From Blastobasis lacticolella (taxonomy: Eukaryota > Arthropoda > Insecta > Lepidoptera > Blastobasidae), in the NCBI GenBank assembly GCA_905147135.1, contig LR990049.1:7085428-7149427 (forward strand): a stretch of DNA of 64,000 nucleotides, written 5' to 3'. The notes below the pieces were generated by a model that did not search any database, had not been told where the DNA came from, and worked only from the letters and a program-made list of their open reading frames with translations. Within the stretch, counting starts at the first letter, position 1, and each line of letters begins with the position of its first letter. A program made the translations under genes and the position numbers. Of this stretch, positions 41,488 through 53,621 are shown piece after piece.

Positions 41488-44048
41488 TTATTCTTCGTCG
41501 TCGTCGGCATCAGACACGTCGGTGATGCAGTCAGTTTCAATAGCAGTCACCTTTAGGAAGTCCATTTTCTGTGGTCCTGAGAATTCACAGTAAAGTAATG
41601 TGTAATTGTTGTTCCATGTTTCATGTATAGAGAGCGTCGGTGGCCTAGTGGTAAAAGTATCTGACTCCCAAGCGAGAGGTACCGGGTTCGAATCCCACTG
41701 AAGTCATGTACCAATGACTCTTATCTGTGTAATTGAACACTAATCGATGGTGAGGCAAAACATCGTGAAAAAACCTGCACATTCAGGCGACTGATTGTGT
41801 AACCTTGAACCAATCTGGCCAGATTCCCCTAGTAGAAGCATTATAAATACCTGATCTGCCAAACCCTGGATCATGGTCAAGGCGGACCCCGGGCGCTTTG
41901 GCGGTACATTGTACATTAAAAGGATTGTGGGACGAATGCACAATTTTTTTTTGTATTTCTGTCTGTTTGCGAATCACACAAAAACATCTGAACGGATTTT
42001 GATTAGGTTTTGATAGTTAAGTAGCTTAAAGTCCGGTGTACAATCTAAGCCATGTTTCATCTAGTGCAGATTTATATATCTTTACATACAAGAAATTGTT
42101 GTCGATATTTTTGCAATACAAAATCAAAATTTCGAGAATGTATCGTCGATACTTTTGGTTTAGTTCTTTTTTAGATTGGCTTATGGCCTTCCACGCCAAT
42201 GTGTACGTTTAAAAACTATTCGTTTCGAAATAAGTCAATTGATTTGGATAATGCTTACCATTGTTGCTTCCTCTTTTGTTTTTTTTTCTATTGAAACGTA
42301 CTTTACGACAGATATTATCATCAGAGTAGTTAAGTAATAGCTATCATCGTACATCACATTTTCATTATATATTCCAGCCTGTTAACAGGAAGCAATTTCG
42401 ATCATTTGCTTAGAAGACTACTTGTTTGTTATTATCTAGGTAAGTACTAAAAATTTAAACTTTTCGCAAATTAGCATGTTACATTGCTCGGTAAGTTCAT
42501 ACCTTCAGTGTACACCGTACTGACAGAGAAGTCTTGGATAGGTGTGGGAGTGAAGGGCCGGTCGGCGCCACTGACGTCTGCGCCACTGGCCTCCTCTCCT
42601 TCGTCGTCGCTGTCCACTAATATTTCCTCCTCTTCGCATTCTTCTATCTGTCAGGGTTGAAGTCATATTAGTATCATCATCATCGTCATTGGCCTTAGAC
42701 AGCTATTCATCATCACAGCCCATAACAGTCCACTGCAGGATTTAAGGCCTCTCCCACGAAAGGGAAGGTTATTGCCATAATCTCCACGCTTGGCAGGCGG
42801 GTTGGAGATCGCAGTGTTGTAAATATAACAATGGAAAATGCTGCTGCCCATTTTCCAGTCTACGGAGACTAAGATTTTTTGCCTCGAAAACATTAGTCGC
42901 CTTGTACGACACCCACGAGTGTAAGGGGTTGGTGCTATTCTACTCTGCCGGGCACCACTCGGCTAATTAGACAGCTATTATAGATGATTTAAACAGCGTC
43001 ACTGTTAAAGGTTACTCTGACAGGTTGCAAATGCTAAACGGCCGGCAGGAATCCCAAAACTTCGATTCAAAGACAGCGTCAGGCGTGACATGTATACATT
43101 TAATATAAATTCGAATAGCTAGGAGAGCCTAGCTGTCGACCGCCCTGTTTGGCGTAAGACTATCACTGACGTTGTGGACATTCACGACAATACCTGGTTC
43201 AAAGATCTAGCCGACAAACGCGAGAAACGCATCAACTGGTAAGGGATTTAAGGGCGAATTCTCTTGTCTGTTCACTGTGTGACCGAATCTGACTTTTCTG
43301 TTTCTACTGCCATAAGAGAAAGTGCCTTACCATATTAGTAGGTAACCACTGGGTTGTGAAGGTCGTAGGCCTTCAAAAGCTAAAAGTCGAACGATGTAGA
43401 GGGCGCGAGGATGGCTCTACAAGTACCTACTCTTCAATTACTTACATTTTGGTCAGATAATTAGTATATAATATGTATTTTATTTCATTTGTTTGGTACA
43501 CCAATAGCTCAAATATAAATTATTGATATAAAAAGTCAACAACCATTTACAATTACTAACTATTTAATTCTGATGGTGGGCACCATCCTCTGATTTCAAT
43601 GATTGAAATTGTAACTTTTGCGATAATGTATAATCGAAAAGTTTCAGTTTATTGCAATGGAACTTTGTTAGCAATTAGCCTACATGTCATCGGCAAGCGA
43701 AGGTAGGCTCGCAAACTTTACGCAGTCGAGTCTTCCTAAGCTGACGGCTTCGGTAGTGTAAAACTGCGGACTTGGGCACTTGCCCCTGCTTGTATCTGAA
43801 AACCAGAATCCTGAACCTACCTGAATTTCTTGCAAATCGAAAGACTGTTGCTTCTTCCTGAACTCTAGTAACGCTGCAGATGGGGAGCGGTCTTTTGCGT
43901 TGATTAACTTGAAGTTGCCCGGGGAGGGTGTGCCTTGGCTCGTGCCTTCGCCCTCGGTGATTTGGAAGCCTACTTCGAGGTTCAGGGGCAGGTTTGGGTT
44001 GCCGGAGGATCTTCGGCGACGCAGCTGACATTCGGGCTCCTCTGCCAT
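41488..44048 (-). CDS. Unrecognised small acidic protein, probably intrinsically disordered
   Basis: Three minus-strand exons join in frame: 44048-43821, 42647-42503 and 41576-41488, giving 153 aa with good GT-AG borders and intron phases 0 and 1. I do not recognise the family. Visible features are an Arg-rich patch near residues 9-13 followed by SS (LRRRRSS, a plausible basophilic kinase site), a middle with SPSAALLEFRKKQQSF, an acidic cluster (EECEEEEILVDSDDEGEE), and an Asp/Glu C-terminus (DVSDADDDEE). There is no signal peptide or membrane segment, so an intracellular regulatory or adaptor protein is possible. Intron 1 holds a copy of the four-copy dispersed repeat. AATAAA occurs on the minus strand about 10 bp after the stop (41473-41478). 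Confidence 0.65.
41631..41900 (+). mobile_element. tRNA-derived SINE (family 1) in 3' intron of the acidic-protein gene
   Basis: The head is GAGCGTCGGTGGCCTAGTGG with B box GGGTTCGAATCCC, then the family body to GATCATGGTCAAGGCGGACC. It inserts in the intron between 41577 and 42502. Confidence 0.75.
42700..42965 (-). repeat. Four-copy dispersed repeat, copy 1
   Basis: Shares TAATCTCCACGCTTGGCAGG and CATTAGTCGCCTTGTACGAC with 53030-53285; the other two copies, 50890-51115 and 57255-57482, are on the opposite strand. A short frame with CYIYNTAISNPPAKRGDYG is open in all four. Confidence 0.6.
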
Positions 44049-44099
44049 GGTTACCTTTGAAAGTGGAGGTTTACTAAGTATCTTTCCACATCATTACAT

Positions 44100-44283
44100 A
44101 CCTACTGAATCTACTGACTGTGTAACCATAGTCTAATCTGGTAAGTTTCCGCTAGTAGCACGGAGGTCAGCTGGCAGTTCCTCTACTGTAATTATCATAT
44201 TTGCCGAATCCTGGATCAGGGCCAAGGCGGACCCCGGGCCCTCGTGCGCGAGAGCACAACTAGGACATTAACGCCAAGATAGT
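44100..44283 (+). repeat. Truncated SINE family-1 copy
   Basis: Tail half of the family: GGCGGACCCCGGGCCCTCGT, ending CATTAACGCCAAGAT. Confidence 0.6.
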
Positions 44284-45637
44284 GTTTTTTTTTGTCTGCT
44301 AATAATCCGATGACATCATAAAACATCATCATTGCATAAGAAGGTAAGTCGTAACGGTCGTTTCACTGGGTACTCTGATGTGATGGACATGACTCATTTT
44401 TGATAATTACAAGGGTATTTATGAACTCCAAGATTGGAAAACAGGTTAGAGATTGCCTCGCAGTGTGGAAAATACTTACAGAAGATGCTGGACGATGGTG
44501 TCCCATTTCTGGTCTAAGGAGGTTATTAAATATCTAGTTTGCCTCTAGCCGTACGACATACTTTAGTAAATGGATAGGGTATCTTACGCCAATAAGGAAT
44601 AAGTAAGTGCTTACCTCTATTTGACGCCAAAATCAATCGAATGTAGCAATGATGTAAGTTGTAATCTAATTAATTGTCAAGAACACTGATTATGAAGCAC
44701 TTGACCGGTGTATGTGGGGCAGGGGGCGCCTGGACACTGCTGCGGGTCGGACAGTAGAGCTAACACTCTTCGGAAGCCATACGAAGCACGTTAATCTGTT
44801 GGTTTTGTTGTGGTCGTCGCCAACCTTTGGTCGGGTTTATAATATTTTATGTTTTCAGTCGGTCGGAATTCGATGTTTTCAGTGACATTGAAAAGTACGC
44901 CCCTACATAAGGGTTTTACTTTTTACTTTTCTGCCATTTTAAATGAAACAAATAACGGATTTATCGATATTTATATTTATCATTTCATCCCTACGTTTCG
45001 ATTTTTTTGGTACCAAAGTGGGACCAGACCACTGACAATTCTCGGTTATGCATAAAGCAACACGTGCAATATGTTATTATTGTCACTTTTTTATTATTGT
45101 ATATTCGTAGTTGTGAAACTGTAGGTATACATAGGAATCCCCGATGAAAAGATAAATATAATTATGAGTTTAGCCGAAGGTATTTTAGATAGACTTACTC
45201 ATTCTGTGGGTTGAAAACCCCTGCTACTTGTAAGGATTCATTTCTTCAATGCTAATTTTTGTCGTTGCCTATGAAAATTAGAACAATTATTTCACAATGT
45301 TTTATTGTGAAATCTTTACCTTCACATAATATTCTGTGCCTTCAACATTATCAACAATCCGTCACGGTCCTCATGCACCGTTGAGATTGGGTCACGTCCA
45401 CAGTAGTGAAGGCAATGGGCAGGCCACTTAGTTCGCAAAACCGGTGACCAATGGGGCGAAATTCTCTCGAGTGGCGTCCACTTTCCGCCAATAGCCCCAC
45501 CAGATATGTAAGTGAGAACTTTATTGCAACGACGTATTCTATTCGTATAATCATCTCTAATAAGTAATCTTTTCCATCAGGTTTCGTGCCTGGCGATCTC
45601 TTCGCCCCCTAATCAGATCTGCGCTGATGGGCACGAA

Positions 45638-45699
45638 GATTTCTTGCATATCCATTCGGATATGCAAGAAATCTTGCATATCCGTGGGTATATACCCAC
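45638..45699. repeat. Two adjacent hairpins
   Basis: Arms GATTTCTTGCATATCC and its exact complement (45638-45673) flank a 4-nt loop. A 16-bp perfect palindrome GTGGGTATATACCCAC follows at 45684-45699. Confidence 0.75.
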
Positions 45700-46124
45700 A
45701 ATAGTAAAATGTAGGTATGGACCGGCGACCTAGTAAGGTCGCGTTGGATGCAGGAGTCACAAAGTTGATCGATGTGGAAGGCATGGAGGCAGGTGGCTTT
45801 GTAGGAGGTATTCTGTGAAGAACGCAGTGATAACACAGCTGAAAATACTGCTGTCCATTTCCTAATCTACGGAGTAAAGGTATAGTTGAGTTAGGCCTAC
45901 CGTGATCGAGATCGTAGATCGTTTTATGTGGAGGTTTCAATTCAGTTAAAGTAGTAGTATCGAAATGATATGCCCAGGCAGATCTCGTTGGGCTCAATTC
46001 AACGATTTATTTTTGTATTTACAATTCCTTGGAAGTAGGTACCTACATTACTTTCTGAAAAGGATCAGGTACCTAAATCGATTATGAGGCTGATACTTTA
46101 AATGATTTTGTTCCATAATATGTA

Positions 46125-46340
46125 GGTACGTTGGCGTAATTGCTATCGTGACGGCCTTGTAAGCGCGAAGTACAAGAGTTCGATCCCCGCCATAATACGA
46201 ATGACATTTCTGAGTTATGTAGATATTTTGTACCTACACCAACCGAAGCTCTTACGGTGATGGAAAACATCTTGACGTGAGTTAACCTGCACTACCAGGC
46301 TACTGAATGAGTAGGTAACCGTGATCGAATCTTTTCAGGG
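46125..46340 (+). mobile_element. Diverged tRNA-derived SINE
   Basis: A tRNA-like head (B box GAGTTCGATCCCC) is followed by a family-1 body (GCTCTTACGGTGATGGAAAA). Confidence 0.55.
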
Positions 46341-46615
46341 TTTTTTTTTCTTTTATGTCATACGATAGACAAACAGGCAAGCGGGCCACCTGATGGAAAG
46401 TGGTCACCACTGCCTATAGACATTAGCAACACCGAGACTATCGCCAATGCGTTGCCCACCTCTATAACACGTTACTCTGGCAGCAAAAAGGCTGGCAAAT
46501 ATCCCTCCAAAGCCACGGTTCCCCAAATTCCCTCCCCATGGAGCTCTGGAAACAAGATGATTGCTTTTAGTATAGGTGGCCCGCTTGCCTGTTTGTCTGC
46601 CGTATGACATTTAAA
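46337..46615. repeat. CR1-like 3' ends in inverted arrangement
   Basis: A minus-oriented 3' end (46375-46490, AAGCGGGCCACCTGATGGAA) faces a plus-oriented one (46575-46612, GGTGGCCCGCTTGCCTGTTT). The two run tail outward on both sides. Confidence 0.55.
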
Positions 46616-47039
46616 AAACGTATTCCTGCTCCGAACACCACATGGCCGTGTGTGAGTGAGTACAGCTCTGCCGTAGTAACTGGACCCTGTCAGTTTATGG
46701 CCTTAACCACTAGAAGTTAAGGTTGACGACTAAAGTTTTCCTTAGACCTAGATGCGTGTACCGGTTATCGAACAGTTTAATTTACATTTTCCGAGTCTTG
46801 AATGAGGCCAGCTAACTATATAGTGACTGGTGGCTTACTTAGTCATTATGTAACGAACATACTCGTACGGTTGTTTAAATTAAATAAGTAGATACTACTG
46901 TTTGCTAAGATAGCATACATGCTCACAATATACTTTATTTAATTACATTACATTAATTAGCTACATTCCATCATTGCACTGCTCGCCATCGACAGGGAGT
47001 TCATCCTCACACCTTGGAGCCAAATTGGTCGCGAACTGT

Positions 47040-47265
47040 GCGGTTAAAAAGGAACTTTCTCCCACGCACACTAAGGTTGTGAAATAAACTACCTGGAGAG
47101 TACAACATGGAGTTCTTCAAGAAAGGGGTTAAAATGTTTTTACGGGGTCGGCAACGCGTGGGTGATGTCCCTGGTATTGCAAACGTCCATAGGCTGCGGT
47201 GACTGCTTACCATCAGGCAGGCCGCAAGCTTGTTTGCCACCTTAGTGGTATAAAAAAATAAAAAT
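47040..47265 (+). repeat. LINE 3' end with A-rich tail
   Basis: GAGTTCTTCAAGAAAGGGGT through CATAGGCTGCGGTGACTGCT to an A-rich terminus. It resembles the repeat split at 14700 and 15232. Confidence 0.5.
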
Positions 47266-49339
47266 AAAATCATCATCTTGGCGTTAGGTCCCGGTTGCGC
47301 CCCCGCGCGGTACGCAAGGGCCCACTGTCCGCCAGTGGATTTAATAATTAGAAACCTAATTAAATAACACGAAAAAATTACATATAAAACATATTCTAAA
47401 TCGCTGTCAAGCCGGAGCGTTCCCAGAATACTGGCCTTAGTTAGACTAATACCTACGTTGTCCGGTTACTTAATTTACTAAAACTTAGAATATTCAATGA
47501 ATAACAGTAGTCAAACCTAAACTATCTAAATCTATAGGTATTATTGGATGAAGTAGTAGAAAAACGAACAGTTACCTGTTACCATTTATCCTTCATCAAA
47601 ATCACCTAAATCTCTTTGGCTTGCGATCAGTTACCTAATATAGTTTTTGTCCAGTTTCATTGAACAGCCTTGAATATTCTATTACCAAGGTACCTACTTG
47701 CGCCCTGTACAAAGTATAAACGCAGTCATGGCCAATAGTTGCCCTAATTGTAACTTACCGAGGCAGATCGATATCATGATGCTTTATGAAAATAAAGGAA
47801 ACTCTTTAGGAAATCGATTGTTCGCATTTGTCATTTAGGAGTGTCGCGTATCTTCCATGTATTGCCCGCGACTTCGTCCGTGTGGAAATCGTTTTTAGGG
47901 CAGTTTATCTTTTTTCGGGACGATTATTTTAAATGACCTCCCTAATGTATGAAAGCTAGTACTACGGAGAGGTCAAGCTGTGATTCTACATCAGATGCTC
48001 CAGTTTCCAAAATGAATGACACCCTATATGTTGCTCAGGCTTAATAGCTATGCAACAAAAAAGTTTCATTCAAATCTGTCCAGTAGTTCCGGAGATTAGC
48101 GTGTACAAACATACAAACAGACAGACAACATTTTTTAAAATTCTTATTCTATTAGTATTTCTTCATTGCCCTACATTACTTTTTGTAAATATATTCAATG
48201 TTCACACTTTTTAGAGTTTTATTATATGAATAGATATTCGTATAATATCGAGTATCTTATGATTTATTTTCATCATCCGAGCGCTCAATCCCTCAGCTAG
48301 CGTACGCTTTCTTGTACCTTCTTCTTCACACCGCTCGCATCCTACTCGCCGATGTCAACCCATCGAATCTTAGGTTTCCCGAGGGACCTCTTTCCTGATA
48401 TCGGCTGGTTTAGGCGCCTACCTTCCACGTTTCATTGGGACTTACGCAACTAAGACATCCAATACAACGCAGAGCAAAAAAGGACTCATGATAATTATCA
48501 AAGTAAAAAATTTGGATACAAGAACATGTTGACTTTTTATACAAAAGAGTTCAACGCGAGCGACACCCCTGTTTATGTCTTCTCTCTTTCTCTACTTTAG
48601 AGTGCGGTAAACATTAGGTACTTATGATGTGCGTATGTTATAATAAATCTTAGTATAGATATTAAGAGACAAACAATGATTTTTGTTATTATGAATATAC
48701 TCAAAAACTACTGGACCAATTTTAAAAATTCTTTCGCTGTAGCTATGATAGTGAATGCTGAATGAATATATGAAACATAAGTTACTTTTTATTACGGAAA
48801 AATAATATTATCCTTCAAGAAAGTTGATTGTTTATAGAGATTGAACTGCGTGCGGGTAAAAGCCGCTGAGAACAGGTAGTATACACATTTAGCAGCGGGT
48901 ATCAGAAAAGAGATCCCGCGGGAGTAAATGGCTTACGACGGGAGGATGCCGAAGACCTGGCGAAAAGTGACGGAAGAAAATTTTGAAAGCGGACCTTGGC
49001 ATAAGGCGGGATAGACGCTAAGATAATGATTTCCATTAACTTGAGGAGGTTTATTTTTTAAGTTTAAGCTTTTATTTACTTTCACATGACCCAGTGTTTG
49101 TTTCTTGTGACCCATCTAAAATCTCATGACCCATTTCACGGTTTTCAATTGAGCTGAAATATTGCATACTTGTGTAAGTTCGGCGACAATGCATTGTTAT
49201 GATACCATCGAGCTGATCTGATGATAGAGACGGAACTCCTAACCTACACATGATAAATCCATCGAGTTTGGGCTCGCTTGATTAGTCTTGATAAGTACTC
49301 TGACTGATCAAAGAGAGAGAACGTGCTAACAAGGCTTGC

Positions 49340-49640
49340 TATGAAAAAATCATCATCATCGTCCTAGCGCTTATCCCGACCTCTGCCAGGGTCCGCTTTC
49401 CTACAAATTCTTCTCCACTTCGCCCGGTCTTTGGCATCCTCGCGTCGTAAACCGTTAGCTCTCGCATCCGACTCAGCGATGTCGATCCGTCGCTTGTTGG
49501 GTCGCCCACGGGGCCTCTTTCCTGACACCGGCAGGTTCAGGCACCTATTTTCCACGTATCTTTAAGACTTACGCAACACGTGACCAAACCAGCGCAGGCG
49601 AGCCTCCTCGATATTGTCCGCGATATCCCTCACGCCAAGA
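49340..49640 (-). pseudogene. RTE-type LINE ORF C-terminus remnant
   Basis: The minus frame reads SGKRPRGRPNKRRIDI, then DAKDRAKWRRICRKADPG to a stop near 49364, the usual end of RTE-class ORFs in moths. Related scraps lie at 48260, 55515 and 32280. Confidence 0.6.
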
Positions 49641-49782
49641 CTGCCACGGATGTATTCTATGCTATGAAAAAATATATTACTTAATTATTGTAGACATTAT
49701 GGAATCTAAATTTACTGTTTGTAGTATATTCGTATAGGTATACTAGTGGACCCGGCGCGACTTCGTTCGCGTAGCGTTCTAA

Positions 49783-50133
49783 CCCTACACCTGCCCTACA
49801 CCTACCCTACACCTACCCTACACCTACCCTACACCTACCCTACACCTACCTTACACCTACCCTACATCTACCCTACACCTACCCTACACCTACCTTACAC
49901 TTACCCTACACCTACCCTACACCTACCCTACACCTACCCTACACCTACCCTACACTTACCCTACACCTACCCTACACCTACCCTACACCTACCCTACACT
50001 TACCCTACACCTACCCTACACCTACCCTACACCTACCCTACACCTACCCTACACCTACCCTACACCTACCCTACACCTACCCTACACCTACCCTACACCT
50101 ACCCTACACCTACCCTACACCTACCCTACACCT
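49783..50133. repeat. 11-bp minisatellite (CCCTACACCTA)n, about 32 units
   Basis: Near-perfect head-to-tail array. It sits inside a dispersed repeat with the core CCCGGCGCGACTTCGTTCG on the left and ATCGGTCCAGTCGTTTGAGA on the right. The open frame through it is an artefact of the 11-bp period. Confidence 0.9.
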
Positions 50134-50427
50134 TAGGTGTGAATCTAAACCATTCCCAGATCCCCTTGAACACACACAAAAAATTTCATCAAAATCGGTC
50201 CAGTCGTTTGAGAGTAGTTCAGTGACATACACACTCACAGAAGAATTATATATATAAAGATTGGATGCAGGACATAGGATAATCCGGTTTTTTCCACCTT
50301 GTATCGGTCTATATTAGATTAATGTCTTAGAATCCGGAAACTAGGTGATATTGAGGTTAAATTAAGGATAAGTGGTCATGTCACTCTTGTTTCCTACATA
50401 ATATAGTGGATTTCCTTCGCAAAACGG

Positions 50428-50436
50428 TATATAAAG
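50428..50436 (+). promoter_or_regulatory. TATA box of OBP 1
   Basis: TATATAAAG lies 84 bp upstream of the ATG. This allows initiation near 50458 and a 5' UTR of about 50 bases. Confidence 0.5.
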
Positions 50437-50511
50437 TCAATAATCTAGAACAGCTTGTACAATACTCGATATAAATTATATCTGGAAAGTACTTTTCACA
50501 GCTAAGTAAAT

Positions 50512-51748
50512 ATGAAGGTGTTTTTATTTCTATGCGCTGTGGTTGCTGCAGGAGCCCATGTGAGTAAAGTTTATGTGCAATGAAAACTAACAGTAAATGC
50601 AAAAGTAATATTGTCGGTCTGTCGGTGTCACGCCTATCGATGAACATATACGGATAAAATTTGGCAAGAACATGAATATATAATAATAAACGAATTAATC
50701 GCGGGCGAAGTTGTACGTTAGCACTTTATAATTTCTTGAAAGTCGAGAGTTCAATTCAGCTCTTAACTGTTTCTACAGTGAATTTGAATAATACCTAGAG
50801 CAGTAAATAAGGTAGGCTTTGGGTCTATGTGAAGCCGGGACGTATCGCTAGTCCTAATTTAACATTTTATTTAAGTATGCAGAAGTCTCGACCGACACTC
50901 TTGAGAGTAGTACAAGGCGACTAATTTTTTGAGGCAAAAGATCTCCATATACAAAGAGTCTCCGTAGGCTGCAAAATGAGCTTTTTCTATTGTTATATTT
51001 ATAACACTGCGATCTACAACCCGCCCGCCAAGCGAGGAGATTATGTCAATAACCTCCTCTTTCGTGGATTAGGCCCTAAGTCTTGCAGTGTACTGTTATG
51101 GGCTGTGATAATTATGCAGAAGTCTCTAAAAATCTCTTTTAAGCAGGTAATTCCTCTTCACCAATAAAAAAACAAATACTATTTGTCTATATGTATACAG
51201 TCGAACAAAGATATGGCTACAAATATGCTTTAATAAAGCGCGTCGTTTTTCATACGAGTACATCCTGTGTAGATTTCGACGAACCCCCTATTCGCCTGTA
51301 CCACAGCATAAAGAACCTACCCACTTTACTCGGAATTGAGCCATAATGGTCATATTAAGTAGAATTTTATTTAGTTTAATAATATTTTCAGAGCGTCCAA
51401 TTCACGAAAGAACAGAAGGAGAAAGTCCGGCAGTACAGCGGAGAATGTATTAAAGAGACGGGTGTGAAGCCTGAACTTCTGGCTCAGGCCAAGAAAGGCC
51501 AGTTCGCTGATGACGAGGCATTGAAGAAATTCACACTCTGCTTTTTCAAGAAATCTGGCTTAATAGGCGGTGATGGAAAGCTGAATACTGAAGCAGCCCT
51601 CTCCAAACTACCTGCGGGTGTAGATAAGATGGCGATCGGGAAAGTTCTAGAAGAGTGCAAAATGAAGAAGGGCAAAGACGCTGCGGATACAGCCTTCGAA
51701 ATCTACAAATGTTACCACCGTGGCACTCCGACTCATGTTCTTTTCTAA
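50512..51748 (+). CDS. Odorant-binding protein 1, Minus-C type (PBP/GOBP family)
   Basis: Two exons, 50512-50559 and 51392-51748, joined at phase 0, give 134 aa. A 16-residue signal peptide core (MKVFLFLCAVVAAGAH) is encoded by exon 1. The mature protein has the OBP helical pattern: FTKEQKEKVRQYSGEC, LKKFTLCFFKKSG, LEECK, then DTAFEIYKCY. Only C1, C3, C4 and C6 are present; C2 is Lys and C5 is Ala, the pair that normally forms one disulfide. Known family members are small soluble secreted carriers of hydrophobic ligands in sensillum lymph or other fluids. It is the first of three same-strand paralogues. A TATA box lies at 50428-50436. Confidence 0.9.
50890..51115 (+). repeat. Four-copy dispersed repeat, copy 2, in OBP 1 intron
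   Basis: Plus-oriented copy of the 42700 family (ATCTACAACCCGCCCGCCAA, TTAGGCCCTAAGTCTTGCAG). Confidence 0.6.
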
Positions 51749-53621
51749 GTGGTAATGACAATTTGATATTTGAAGAGCTTTTATTTAAAAAAAAACTGTT
51801 TTAAACTGTGGGATATTTTCTGGGCATGTCTGTAAGTTGTTTTAGTTTGAATTTATTTATTACTAGCTGGCCCGGCGCAACTTCGTTTGCTTCTCCTAAT
51901 TATCGTGATATTGAAATTGATTTACACAAAACTTTGACAAATTAAACACCTATACCTTTCTCATGAATCACTGTGTCTATTGGTGAAAACTGCGTTCAGT
52001 CGTTTTTGAGTTTATCGCGTACAGACACACAATCAGGCAAACATACGCGGCGTGGGACTGTTATATAATTGTTTTATAGTACCTATGTAGTGATAGTGAT
52101 TAACTTATTCAATAATTTAAATGTATTTATTGTAAGCACAACAAATAGGCAACAAACCGCTTTAGATTAAACACGTTTGGTTGTTATTATACATTTTATT
52201 AAAAAAATGTTTATTAAACGTACTTAAATACCGTAATTAATTTTGTTTTTATCCTTTGTCCCGATATGAAGAAAAACTTAAATCATTACTACTTCGTCCT
52301 TGATTTGGCAATGTCAATAATTGTTATCGGTTTTGCACAGTAATGGTTTAATACTCAATAAATAAGAATCATTAGATTAAACATCTAATGATTTTAAATA
52401 ATATCAGTAAGCTGTATTTTTTAAGTAATAATTGTTTGCTGGCGAGTTTAGTTTAGGAAGTTTAAGGATCTCTAACTGTAATCAAGAACCACCCAGATGA
52501 CCTCATATGGTGCCTTAAGTGGGTACAAACAATGTTTTATAATATCGATCCGTCAGTTTGGTGGGCGAATAATTACGTAAATACCCACACCAGAATTTAA
52601 TTCATTAAGATTTAGTAGCTTGCTTATCTGCTACGTACGTAAGTGCTTTATTTTTTTATCAGTGACCGTAGCCATGGACGTTAGAACCCTGTAAAATACG
52701 TTGTTTTGCACGGCTAGCACAAGTGTGCTCGCAACATAGCTAAGGCCGTAAGTACCTTCATGCTGGCCGATAAAAAAGAATGCCACCTACCAAATTTAGG
52801 CAGAAGATACGACCGAAAGCATTAGAACCGAGCTAAATCTAAGTAGGTATTTTATTTAAAAATAATCTAAATATTGTAGGCAAAAAGGATATTTGTTATC
52901 TACCTGCCTAAATACTTATTGCAAGAAAAGAAAAAGTAAAATATCAGATAACACGTTTAGATATTAAACGTTTATTAATTTTCACGTTGTTCACAATTTA
53001 TACATCATATTGTTCCACTTGCTACGACGGTCTTTCATCACAGCCCATAGCAGTCCACTGCAGGACTTAGGGCCTCTCCCACGAAAGGGGAGGTTATTGC
53101 CATAATCTCCACGCTTGGCAGGCGGGTTGGAGATCGCAGTGTTATAAATATAACAATGGAAAACGTTGCTGCCCATTTTCCAGCCTACGGAGACTCCTAG
53201 ATCTTTTGCCTCGAAAACATTAGTCGCCTTGTACGACACCCACGAGTGTAAGGGGTTGGTGCTATTCTACTCTGTCGGACACCACACGGCTAACACGGGT
53301 TGTCATACATGCTCGATATGAAATATTGCCATAAATTAGGTACCTAATATACACTTATGATCAACAGCTGTAAAATATCAAGTTCCTAGGGTTAATTAGG
53401 TTCATACCATACACTATTTTTATGATCTATAAAAGAATCGCTGAAAATTAATCTTAATCGGTTAATAATGCAAATTCGTTCGCAATATTAATTCTGTTGT
53501 TACTTCTGTAATTGAGTTTTGGTTAGAGCAGAAAACTGTATTAAAATATTTTTTAAGTTTGTTATTTCAATTTTAAATAGGGATAATAAACACTTACCTG
53601 TGCAAGTAAACAAAAGTAAAA
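51749..53621. other. Intergenic DNA between OBP 1 and OBP 2
   Basis: Contains a degraded copy of the CCCGGCGCAACTTCGTT repeat near 51870 and copy 3 of the four-copy repeat (53030-53285, minus). Otherwise AT-rich; no gene seen. No clear TATA box is visible for OBP 2. Confidence 0.45.
53030..53285 (-). repeat. Four-copy dispersed repeat, copy 3
   Basis: Same text as 42700, with the full 70-codon open frame (52991-53239) including WKMGSNVFHCYIYNTAI. Confidence 0.6.

Larger units (their letters stand above)
44284..50427. other. Repeat-rich intergenic region without a supported gene
   Basis: Contents: hairpins at 45638-45699, a SINE at 46125, inverted LINE ends at 46337-46615, a LINE 3' end at 47040-47265, dispersed repeats at 47850-48150 and 48260-48450, an RTE C-terminal scrap on the minus strand at 49340-49640, and an 11-bp minisatellite at 49783. 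A minus open frame of 146 codons at 45557-45997 was considered and not accepted. Confidence 0.5.

Noticed and set aside
41631..41705. Possible tRNA gene (A and B boxes present)
   Set aside because: It cannot form a full tRNA fold and continues into the SINE body shared by other copies. The same applies at 58826 and 6760.
45557..45997. 146-codon minus-strand frame
   Set aside because: No recognisable domain, no splice or promoter context, and it spans hairpin sequence. It may belong to an unidentified repeat.
49746..50225. 159-codon open frame reading a Thr/Leu/His/Pro/Tyr repeat
   Set aside because: It is the 11-bp minisatellite translated; the period of 11 residues follows from 11 bp being coprime to 3. 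No start context or splice structure.
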